Shown: piece by piece, positions 5,328 to 11,971 of the stretch
How the letters are laid out: each line of letters begins with the position of its first letter
Position numbering within the stretch: position 1 is the first letter of the stretch
From: Burkholderiales bacterium
GTDB lineage: Bacteria; Pseudomonadota; Gammaproteobacteria; Burkholderiales; SG8-39
Direction of reading: 5' to 3'
DNA: 17,751 bases
NCBI GenBank assembly: GCA_020846575.1
Contig: JADLDQ010000392.1
Span: 1-17,751 of the forward strand
Notes under the pieces: generated by a model
What the model was told of the DNA's origin: nothing
Seen by the model: the letters and a program-made list of their open reading frames with translations, nothing else
Databases searched by the model: none
Program-made: the position numbers and the translations under genes

Positions 5328-8108
5328 ATGGCAGCGCGCAAGCCCTCAGCGATCCGCTCCGTGCCGAGCTACTGCTACAACTGCGTGGCCGGCCCGGACT
5401 TCATGCGCGTCAAGGTGTGCGACGGGGTCGCCACCGAGATCGAGCCGGACTTCGCCGCCGAGAATCTGCACCCGGGGCGCGGGCGGGTGTGCGTCAAGGC
5501 CTACGGCCTGGTGCAGAAGCTCTACAACCCGCACCGCGTGCTGCACCCGATGAAGCGCACCAATCCGCGCAAGGGCCGAGACGAGGATCCGGGATTCGTG
5601 CCGATTTCCTGGGACGAGGCGCTCGATCTGCTGGCGGGCAAGCTGCGCGAGGTGCGCGCCGGCGGCCTGTTCGACGCCTCCGGGCTGCCGCGGGTGGCGG
5701 CGACTTTCGGTCACGGCGGGACGCCGGCGAGCTACATGGGAACCCTGCCCGCATTCCTCGCCGCCTGGGGTCCGATAGACTACAGCTTCGGTTCCGGCCA
5801 GGGCGTGAAGTGTACGCACTCCGAACACCTCTACGGGGAGTTCTGGCACCGCGCCTTCACCGTAGCCGCCGATACGCCGCTCGCGCGCTACGTGCTGTCG
5901 CTGGGCAGCAATGTCGATGTGACCGGCGGCCCCTGCGCGGTGCGGCGCCACGCCGACGCCCGTGTGCGCGGCTATAAGCGCGTCCAGGTCGAGCCACACC
6001 TGTCGGCGACCGGCGCCGGTGCGGCCGAATGGGTGCCGATCCGGCCGAAAACCGACGCGGCGTTCCTGTTCGCGCTGATTCACGTGCTGCTCCACGAAAA
6101 GCCGCCCCAAGCGCTCGACCGGGCGTTCCTGCTCGAGCGCACCGCCTCGCCTTACCTCGTCGGCCCCGACGGCCTGTACCTGCGCGAGGCGGCGAGCGGC
6201 AAGCCTCTGGTCTGGGACGAGGGCACCGGGCGCGCACTCGCCTTCGATGCGCCCGGCGCGCGGCCGGCGCTCGCCGGGCGCTATCTCGTGAGCGGTGCGG
6301 TCACCATAGACGCCGACGACACGCGCCGTGAGGCGGGCGAAGCGCCGGGTACGACCGCCTTCACCCGGCTGCTCGAGCACGCGAGCGCCTGGTCGCCCGA
6401 GTGGGCCGCCGCGATCTGCGACGTCCCGGCGGCCACGATCCGGCGCATCGCCGGCGAGTACCTGGAGAACGCGTCGGTCGGCGCGACCGTCGACATCGAG
6501 GGCGTCACCCTGCCGCTGCGGCCGGTGGCGATCACCCTGGGCAAGTCGGTCAACAACGGCTGGGGCGCGTTCGAGTGCTGCTGGGCGCGGACCGTGCTCT
6601 CGGCGCTGGTGGGCGCGCTCGAGGTGCCCGGCGGCATCGTGGGCACCACGGTACGGATCAACCGGCCGCACGAGAACAGGCTGGCGAGCGTCGCGCCCGG
6701 CGCGGACGGCTTCATGGCCCAGCGCCTCAACCCGACCGACGCGGCGCATTGGAGCGCGCGCCCGGCCAGCCGCAACGCGCACCGCACGCTGGTGCCGATC
6801 GTCGGCGACTCCGCGTGGAGCCAGGCGCTGGGGCCCACCCAGCTCGCCTGGATGTTCCAGCGCGAATTGCCCGCCGACTGGAACATGCCCGCACCGACCC
6901 CCCCGGCGGTGTGGCTCGTATACCGCGCCAATCCGGCGATCGCGTTCTGGGATACGCAGTCGCTGGCGCAGACCATGGCGAGTTTTCCGTTCACCGCCTG
7001 CTTCGCTTACACGCAGGACGAGACCAACCACTTCGCCGATCTGCTGCTGCCGGACGCAACCGACCTGGAATCCCTGCAGCTGATCCGGGTGGGCGGCACC
7101 AAGTATGTCGAGCAATTCTGGGAGCGCCGCGGGGTGGCGCTGCGAGCGCCCGCCGTCGCCCCTCGGGGTGAAGCGCGCGACCTCACCTGGGTCGCCACGG
7201 AACTCGCGCGGCGCGCCGGGCTCCTCGCCGAGTACAACCGCGCCATCAACGCCGGCACCGGCGGGGTCGCGCCGCTCTCGGGCGCGGACTACGACTACCG
7301 ACTGGACGAGAGCCAGGCGCACGGCGTCGAGACGATCTGGGACGCGATGTGCCGCGCCGCCACCGCCAGGCTCTCGGGCGCGGCCGAGGCGCGCGGGCTC
7401 GCGTGGTTCGAGGTCCATGGGCAGTACACCGTACCCTCGTCCCGGCTCGAATGGTACTTGACGCCGACCATGGAGAAGCTCGGACTGCGTTACGAACTGC
7501 CCTACCAGGAACGGCTGCTGCGCATCGGCCGCGAACTCGGCAGCCGGCTGCACGAGAAGGGCATGCACTGGTGGGACCGGCAGCTGGCCGAGTACACCGC
7601 GCTGCCGCAGTGTCACGACGTGCCCGGGCGCTGGGAGCGGGCGCTCCAGGCCTGCGGTTCGAATCCGGCGGATTATCCCTTGTGGCTGCTATCGACCAAG
7701 AGCATGCAGTACCACGCCGGGGGCAATGCCGCGATCGAGCTGATGCGCGAGGTGGCGCAGAACGTCCGCGGCCACGCAGGGGTCATCGTGCACAGGGACA
7801 CCGCGGCGCGCCTGGGGATCGCCGAGGGCGACCGCGTCGAAGTGCGATCGCACATCGGCGCGACCTACGGCAAGGCGGTACTCGCGCAAGGCATCCGCCC
7901 CGACACGCTGGTGATCCTCGGCCAGTTCGACCACTGGGCGACGCCCTTCGCCAAGGACCTCGAAATGCCCAGTCTGAACACCATCGCACCGATGTCGCTG
8001 GAGCTGACCGATGCGACCGGCTCCGGCTCGGATATCGTGCGCGTCGCGCTGCGGCGCGTCGAGGGCGCGGCGAGCGCGGGGGCAAGGGCGGCGGAGGCTG
8101 CGGCATGA
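5328..8108 (+). CDS. padB: Molybdopterin catalytic subunit, phenylacetyl-CoA:acceptor oxidoreductase-like (DMSO reductase superfamily)
   Basis: This 926-residue protein (about 100 kDa) has the order of DMSO-reductase-type enzymes: an N-terminal Fe-S segment (16-57), the molybdopterin core and a C-terminal dinucleotide-binding domain (from about 782; VHRDTAARLGIAEGDRVEV). There is no Tat signal, so it should face the cytoplasm, as needed for a CoA-thioester substrate. Known for PadBCD of denitrifying Thauera/Aromatoleum: phenylacetyl-CoA is oxidised to phenylglyoxylate with quinone as acceptor. The Fe-S motif is unusual: C16 and C19 are present, the third position is P23 (followed by D24), and C31 and C55 follow. 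C162 (GVKCTHSEH) is a candidate Mo ligand. ATG 5328 has a strong SD. Its stop overlaps the next gene by 4 bp. Alternatives are another cytoplasmic three-subunit molybdoenzyme, such as a sulfite dehydrogenase of the Soe type. Family is near certain, the substrate less so. Confidence 0.75.
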   Translation: MAARKPSAIRSVPSYCYNCVAGPDFMRVKVCDGVATEIEPDFAAENLHPGRGRVCVKAYGLVQKLYNPHRVLHPMKRTNPRKGRDEDPGFVPISWDEALDLLAGKLREVRAGGLFDASGLPRVAATFGHGGTPASYMGTLPAFLAAWGPIDYSFGSGQGVKCTHSEHLYGEFWHRAFTVAADTPLARYVLSLGSNVDVTGGPCAVRRHADARVRGYKRVQVEPHLSATGAGAAEWVPIRPKTDAAFLFALIHVLLHEKPPQALDRAFLLERTASPYLVGPDGLYLREAASGKPLVWDEGTGRALAFDAPGARPALAGRYLVSGAVTIDADDTRREAGEAPGTTAFTRLLEHASAWSPEWAAAICDVPAATIRRIAGEYLENASVGATVDIEGVTLPLRPVAITLGKSVNNGWGAFECCWARTVLSALVGALEVPGGIVGTTVRINRPHENRLASVAPGADGFMAQRLNPTDAAHWSARPASRNAHRTLVPIVGDSAWSQALGPTQLAWMFQRELPADWNMPAPTPPAVWLVYRANPAIAFWDTQSLAQTMASFPFTACFAYTQDETNHFADLLLPDATDLESLQLIRVGGTKYVEQFWERRGVALRAPAVAPRGEARDLTWVATELARRAGLLAEYNRAINAGTGGVAPLSGADYDYRLDESQAHGVETIWDAMCRAATARLSGAAEARGLAWFEVHGQYTVPSSRLEWYLTPTMEKLGLRYELPYQERLLRIGRELGSRLHEKGMHWWDRQLAEYTALPQCHDVPGRWERALQACGSNPADYPLWLLSTKSMQYHAGGNAAIELMREVAQNVRGHAGVIVHRDTAARLGIAEGDRVEVRSHIGATYGKAVLAQGIRPDTLVILGQFDHWATPFAKDLEMPSLNTIAPMSLELTDATGSGSDIVRVALRRVEGAASAGARAAEAAA

Positions 8109-8764
8109 CCCGCTACGCGATGGCGATCGACCTGCGCCGCTGCACCGGTTGCCAGACCTGCACCGCCGCTTGCAAGAGCGCCAACGCCACGCCGCCCGGT
8201 GTGCAGTGGCGGCGAGTGCTGGACGTGGAGAGCGGCGAGTTCCCGGACGTGCGCCGCACCTTCATGCCCGTCGCCTGCATGCACTGCGATTCCCCGCCCT
8301 GCGAGGAGGTGTGCCCCACCACCGCGACCCGCAAGCGCGCCGACGGGCTGGTCACCATCGACTACGACCTGTGCATCGGTTGTTCGAACTGCATCATGGC
8401 CTGTCCCTACGAGGCGCGCTCGATCGTGAACCGGGCGAACTGGGCCTATGGAGACGAGCCGCTTGCCAGCGAGGCGGCGCGCTTCGATCCGGCTCGGCTG
8501 GGCGTGGCCACCAAGTGCAACTTCTGCCAGGATCGTATCGACACCGGGAAGGCCACCGGAAAGGTCCCGGGGCGGGATCCCGAGGCGACGCCCGCCTGCG
8601 TCAACGCCTGCATCGCCGGCGCGATGGCGTTCGGCGACCTGGAAGACCCCGAGAGCGGCGTGTCACGAATGCTCGCGGGGACGCAGCACTTCCGCATGCA
8701 CGAGGAACTGGGGATCGGGCCGCGCGTGTACTACGTCTGGGACGGGTCGGAGGACGCGGCATGA
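8105..8764 (+). CDS. padC: Iron-sulfur electron-transfer subunit (four-cluster ferredoxin, DmsB/PadC type)
   Basis: This 219-residue protein carries 16 Cys in four groups typical of electron-transfer subunits of molybdoenzymes: C13/16/19/23, C58/61/66/70, C90/93/96/100 and C138/141/165/169. Together they would bind four [4Fe-4S] clusters and wire the catalytic subunit to the membrane anchor. The start is ATG 8105, whose ATGA overlaps the catalytic-subunit stop, so translation should be coupled. There is no signal peptide, consistent with a cytoplasmic-side complex. The 8761-8764 ATGA at its stop opens a 16-codon ORF before the anchor gene. The subunit class is certain; the name depends on the assignment of the large subunit. 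Confidence 0.82.
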   Translation: MTRYAMAIDLRRCTGCQTCTAACKSANATPPGVQWRRVLDVESGEFPDVRRTFMPVACMHCDSPPCEEVCPTTATRKRADGLVTIDYDLCIGCSNCIMACPYEARSIVNRANWAYGDEPLASEAARFDPARLGVATKCNFCQDRIDTGKATGKVPGRDPEATPACVNACIAGAMAFGDLEDPESGVSRMLAGTQHFRMHEELGIGPRVYYVWDGSEDAA

Positions 8765-8811
8765 GCGCGAAGGGCCACCGCGGGCGGCGAAGCGACCGGG
8801 GAATGCGATGA
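8761..8811 (+). CDS. 16-codon bridging ORF between Fe-S and anchor subunits
   Basis: ATG 8761 overlaps the Fe-S subunit stop (ATGA). The ORF ends at TGA 8809-8811, which again overlaps the anchor ATG at 8808 (ATGA). Its product begins MSAKGHRG, close to the anchor's own MSARRGND, so a small duplication of the anchor's start region is possible. It may serve only to carry ribosomes across the 43-nt gap. Confidence 0.3.
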   Translation: MSAKGHRGRRSDRGMR

Positions 8812-9725
8812 GCGCCAGGCGCGGGAACGACGCGCTGATGCCCAGGCTGCAGCACAACTGGGACTGGCGAGCCGCGGCGAACTTCATCGCCGGCGGCGCG
8901 GGCGGGGGCCTGCTCGCCATCGCCGCCGCCGCGAGCCTCGCCGGGGAGCAGGTTCGGACGCTCCTGCCGGCGGGCATGGTACTGGTGGTGGTGGGTCTCG
9001 CCTGCGTGTGGTTAGAGATCGGACGCCCGTTACGGGCCTTGAATGTTTTCCTCCATCCGGGCAGATCCTGGATGAGCCGCGAGTCCTTGGTTGCGCCGCT
9101 GCTGCTGGCGAGCGGCGCAGTCGCCGTCGCCACGGGCGCCTCCGCCTGGGTGCTCGCGACCGGTGTGCTCGGAGCGGCTTTCCTCTACTGCCAGGCGCGC
9201 ATGCTCGGTGCCGACAAGGGCATCCCGGCGTGGCGCCACCCGCGCTGCCCACCCCTGATGACCGCAACCGGTTTCGCCGAGGGCGCGGCGGTCCTCGCGC
9301 TGTCGGCGCCGCTGGCGGGCGTTACCGCGATCGGCGTGGCGTCGCTCGCGCTCGTCGTCCTGCTCGCGATCCGCGCCGCTCTCTGGAAGCGCTACGTCGG
9401 CGCCCTGCGCGCGCAGGGCGCGCCGCTCGGCAGCCTGTCCGCGCTCGGCGCCATCGATGCGCCGCTCCTGGTGTACGGTCACCTGCTGCCGGCCGCGCTC
9501 GCCCTTGCGGCGGCGCTGGGCGACTACGGCGGCGCGGCGCCGTCGATGCCCGCCGTGCTGCTGGCCCTTGCGGGAGCAGGTGCGCTGGGCGGCGGATGGC
9601 TTCTGAAGTACACGCTGGTGCGGCGCGCCGCCTTCACCCAGGGACTGGCGATCGCACACCTGCCGGTGCTCTCGCACGGCAAGGCCGGCACGGCGGTCAA
9701 ACCAGGCTGGAGCGCGCGGCGCTGA
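8808..9725 (+). CDS. padD: DmsC-type membrane anchor / quinone-interacting subunit
   Basis: This 305-residue, very hydrophobic protein has about eight predicted membrane helices (for example FIAGGAGGGLLAIAAAA and LLPAGMVLVVVGLACVWLEIG). It follows the Mo and Fe-S subunits directly, the standard order of DMSO-reductase-type complexes. Its role would be to hold the two soluble subunits on the inner membrane and pass electrons to the quinone pool. ATG 8808 is preferred: GGGGAA lies 4 nt upstream and the gene starts inside the ATGA of the small bridging ORF. The frame also runs open far upstream through the Fe-S gene, but that is a shadow. The stop lies 39 bp from the convergent exporter gene, and no clear terminator is visible between them. 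Confidence 0.78.
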   Translation: MSARRGNDALMPRLQHNWDWRAAANFIAGGAGGGLLAIAAAASLAGEQVRTLLPAGMVLVVVGLACVWLEIGRPLRALNVFLHPGRSWMSRESLVAPLLLASGAVAVATGASAWVLATGVLGAAFLYCQARMLGADKGIPAWRHPRCPPLMTATGFAEGAAVLALSAPLAGVTAIGVASLALVVLLAIRAALWKRYVGALRAQGAPLGSLSALGAIDAPLLVYGHLLPAALALAAALGDYGGAAPSMPAVLLALAGAGALGGGWLLKYTLVRRAAFTQGLAIAHLPVLSHGKAGTAVKPGWSARR

Positions 9726-9764
9726 ACTGCGGGCAACCTCGCGGCGCGCGAACGGGCACCGCCG

Positions 9765-10673
9765 CTACGCCGCCGCCGGCGCGCGCAGGTTGACGAACGC
9801 GATCCCGCATCCGACCAGTACGGCTGCCGCCACGAACGCCGGCCGCAGCGGCTCGCCCAGCAACAGCACGCCGGTCGCCACGCCGAACAGGGGCGCCAGG
9901 AACGAGAACACCGAGAGCCTTCCGGCGAGGTAGCGGGTGAGCAGCCAGAGCCACGCGAGGTAGGTCGCAAAAGAGACGATCACGCCCTGGTAGGCGAGGC
10001 TCGCAAGCGCCACGGCGCTCAGGCGCACGATGCCCGGTTCGCCCAGGGCTATCGATGCGGCGACGAGCGCGACCGCGGACACCGCGAGCTGGTGGAAGAG
10101 GATCGAGGCCGCCGGTGCATCGGTGAGGCGGGTGGCGCGGATCACCATGGTCATGGCCGTCCACAGGAAGGCGGCCGCGACGCCGCAGGCGTCGCCGGCG
10201 AGCGATGCGGGCGCGGCGGCCATTCCCTCGCCGAAGGCGAGCACGATTCCGGCGAAGGCGGCTGCCACCCCGGTCCACTGGAGCGCGTTCAGCCGCTCGC
10301 CCGGCACCAGCAGGTGCAGACCCACCGCTGTCAGCACCGGCGCGAGATATACGAACACCACCATGCGCGAGGCGCCGGTGTAGGCGAGTCCCGCGTAGAT
10401 GAAGAACATCTCCGCCGTGAACAGCGCACCCACGGCGAAGCTCGCCCAGCCCGCGCCCCTCGAAGGCAGCAGTGCCTGCCCGCGCCAGCGGGCCCAGGCG
10501 GCGAGGCAGGCGAGCGCCACGACGGATCGGATGCCGCTCTGCATGACGAGGCTCACGTCGTCCGCCGCGAACTTGCTGGCGACCTGCGTGAAACCCCAGC
10601 AGAAGGTGAGCGCGACCATGACGGATGCCGCGCGGGCATCCAGGGGCGAGCGGCGGGACTCTATGGGAGGCAT
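9765..10673 (-). CDS. EamA/DMT-superfamily transporter (ten membrane helices)
   Basis: This 302-residue protein consists of two homologous EamA halves (about 12-140 and 150-295), each with five hydrophobic helices. Typical motifs are TFCWGFTQVASKFAADD in helix 1, YTGASRMVVFVYLAPVLTAV near the end of the first half and SFLAPLFGVATGVLLLGEPL near the end of the second. Members export amino acids, metabolites or small organics; nothing here fixes the substrate. ATG 10673 gives the usual length. The frame extends upstream, but only through low-complexity Arg/Ala/Pro sequence. It follows the ferritin-like gene on the same strand after 82 bp that hold a strong GC hairpin, so co-transcription is possible but unproven. 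It converges with the anchor gene of the padBCD-like operon. Confidence 0.87.
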   Translation of the reverse strand: MPPIESRRSPLDARAASVMVALTFCWGFTQVASKFAADDVSLVMQSGIRSVVALACLAAWARWRGQALLPSRGAGWASFAVGALFTAEMFFIYAGLAYTGASRMVVFVYLAPVLTAVGLHLLVPGERLNALQWTGVAAAFAGIVLAFGEGMAAAPASLAGDACGVAAAFLWTAMTMVIRATRLTDAPAASILFHQLAVSAVALVAASIALGEPGIVRLSAVALASLAYQGVIVSFATYLAWLWLLTRYLAGRLSVFSFLAPLFGVATGVLLLGEPLRPAFVAAAVLVGCGIAFVNLRAPAAA

Positions 10674-10684
10674 CGTGAGAGCGG

Positions 10685-10702
10685 GGGCGGCCCGCGCCGC
10701 CC
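10685..10702 (-). other. GC-rich hairpin between the ferritin-like and exporter genes
   Basis: GGGCGGC (10685-10691) and GCCGCCC (10696-10702) form a perfect 7-bp stem with a 4-nt loop. No T tract follows on either strand, so it is not a classical terminator. It may attenuate read-through or protect the upstream mRNA. Confidence 0.35.
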
Positions 10703-10755
10703 GCGCGGGCGAGCGCCGTGCCGCCGGTAGCGGACTGCGGCGGGATCCGCCGGAT

Positions 10756-11256
10756 TCAGGCAGGCGGCTGCGCCGGGCCCGGGTCGTCCTGCCACTTCGC
10801 CGCGGGCCTGGGGGTGCGCGCAAGCCACAGTTCCAGCGCCTGCAGGTGCCCCGATTCCTCGTTGGCGAATTCGGTGGCCATGCGTTTGAGCTCGGGGTCC
10901 TGCGTCTCGTCGGCGACCGAGCGGTAGTACTGCATCGCGCGCGAGTCGTTCTCGCGCGCGTAGCGCAGCGCGTCGTAGGCGCGCAGGGTGTAGTCGAAGG
11001 CCTCCTCGCCGCCCGTCTCGGGCGGGGTGCGCCAGCGGAACTCCCCGGGCCGCAGCTCGGGCAGCTCGATCCCTTGCGCGCGCTGGCGGATGTCCTCGTG
11101 GTGCAGAAGCGAGAAGCGGTGCATGTCGCGGAAGACGGCGGAGACCTCGTCGTTGCGGTGCGCCTCCATCATGTCGGCAAGCTCGAGGTAGCGTTCCGCG
11201 GCTTCCTTTTCGAGCGCGAGGGCGTGGGCGAAGAATTCAGGCAGGGTGTAGCTCAT
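10756..11256 (-). CDS. Ferritin-like (rubrerythrin-type) di-iron domain protein without a rubredoxin domain
   Basis: This 166-residue protein folds as two helical pairs. The first is ALEKEAAERYLELADMMEAH (E18/E21), followed by DMHRFSLLHHEDI. The second is YARENDSRAMQYYRSVAD (E102), followed by FANEESGHLQALE, where E134 and H137 form the ExxH motif. The first half lacks a clean ExxH, so its metal site is partly degenerate or uses H52/H53/E54. Known of the family: rubrerythrins detoxify peroxide or handle iron in anaerobes, and usually have a fused rubredoxin tail. That tail is absent here, but the gene just upstream encodes a separate CxxC/CxxC protein, and the two overlap by 4 bp (ATGA). It belongs to the reductase-led operon. 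Fold confidence is good; enzyme activity is not established. Confidence 0.72.
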   Translation of the reverse strand: MSYTLPEFFAHALALEKEAAERYLELADMMEAHRNDEVSAVFRDMHRFSLLHHEDIRQRAQGIELPELRPGEFRWRTPPETGGEEAFDYTLRAYDALRYARENDSRAMQYYRSVADETQDPELKRMATEFANEESGHLQALELWLARTPRPAAKWQDDPGPAQPPA

Positions 11257-11471
11257 GGTCTGGCTTTCGTAAAACGGGCGGCGTCCGGGTTCGCCCGGTC
11301 CGGGTCCCGATCCGCGCGAAAGGCCGCCAGCGCCTGCTCGAACGCGGCGCGGGACGCCTCCGGCACATCGGCGCCGCACTCGTAGCAACGGTTCGCCATG
11401 CGGTCGAACCAGCGGCAGCCGCACTCGTCGCAGGCGAGCTCCGGCGCACCGGCGGGGTTGTGGAAGATCAC
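11253..11471 (-). CDS. Small rubredoxin-like / zinc-ribbon protein
   Basis: This 72-residue protein starts with GTG 11471, whose GTGA overlaps the stop of the preceding gene. It ends in an ATGA overlap with the ferritin-like gene. The core is C14-x2-C17-G, then RWFDR, then C29-x2-C32-G: two knuckles that would bind one Fe or Zn, as in rubredoxin or a zinc ribbon. The C-terminal 40 residues are charged and Ala-rich (ASRAAFEQALAAFRADRD) and probably helical. Its position between a protein of unknown function and a ferritin-like protein suggests it supplies electrons to the di-iron site, in effect the missing rubredoxin half of a rubrerythrin. That role is inference; it could instead be a plain zinc ribbon. 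It is easily missed because it is short and has a GTG start. Confidence 0.7.
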   Translation of the reverse strand: MIFHNPAGAPELACDECGCRWFDRMANRCYECGADVPEASRAAFEQALAAFRADRDPDRANPDAARFTKARP

Positions 11472-11968
11472 CGGCAGGCTCCGAGGAAGGCGAGACCCAG
11501 CGAATCGAGGAAGTCCTCGTAGCCCGCCTCCTGCAGTTCGTGCTTGCCCTTCATGACGAAGAAGAGCATCCGCCCCTCGCGGATCATGCGCTTCATCACC
11601 GCGAGCGCATCGCAATCCATGCGTGCGGCAATCGCCGCGACCGCCGCGTCGTCGGGCACGAGCAGCAGGTCCACCTGCGCATCCTCGAAGCCGCGGCAGG
11701 GCCGGTAGCCGGCGCGCATGCCATCCTCGCGCGCTTCCAAGGCGAGCAGCCTGCCTCCGAGCGGGTCGAACGCCGAGGCCGCGAGCCCCGCCAGGCGCCG
11801 GCCCGGCGCGAGATGCGTCGCCGAGCGCGGCAGGATGCCGATGCGCGAACCCGGCAGCATGCCCTCGAACAGGTCCGCGTGGCGCTCGAGCAGCGCCTGC
11901 CAGCCGGCAAGCTCGCCGAAACGCGTGTTCGATTCGCCTTGTGCCTGCGGCCCGGGCCATGCGCTCAC
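11468..11968 (-). CDS. Unrecognised 166-residue protein in the reductase operon
   Basis: I do not recognise this family. The start is GTG 11968, three bases after the stop of the flavin reductase, and its TGA overlaps the next GTG, so it sits in a tightly coupled series. The sequence is soluble and mixed alpha/beta with no signal peptide and no membrane segment. Conspicuous pieces are WQALLERHADLFEGMLPGSR, GYRPCRGFEDAQVDLLLVPD, MDCDALAVMKRMIREGRMLF and a C-terminal GACR. Its few Cys do not form a recognisable cluster motif. The invariant linkage to reductase, rubredoxin-like and ferritin-like genes suggests an accessory or substrate-handling role. The frame is well supported by the overlaps; function is unknown. 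Confidence 0.65.
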   Translation of the reverse strand: MSAWPGPQAQGESNTRFGELAGWQALLERHADLFEGMLPGSRIGILPRSATHLAPGRRLAGLAASAFDPLGGRLLALEAREDGMRAGYRPCRGFEDAQVDLLLVPDDAAVAAIAARMDCDALAVMKRMIREGRMLFFVMKGKHELQEAGYEDFLDSLGLAFLGACR

Positions 11969-11971
11969 CGC

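Noticed and set aside
4139..5341. Start of the PaaX-like gene at 5341
   Set aside because: It would place about 80 non-homologous residues ahead of the winged helix and cross the divergent promoter into the molybdoenzyme start.
5346..7616. Long antisense frame (756 codons) on the minus strand across the molybdoenzyme gene
   Set aside because: It is a shadow caused by high third-position GC. It is Arg/Gly/Ala-rich, without domains or SD, while the plus strand encodes a clear molybdoenzyme.
9726..9764. Bidirectional terminator between the anchor gene and the exporter
   Set aside because: Only a weak 5-bp stem with a long loop and no T tract.
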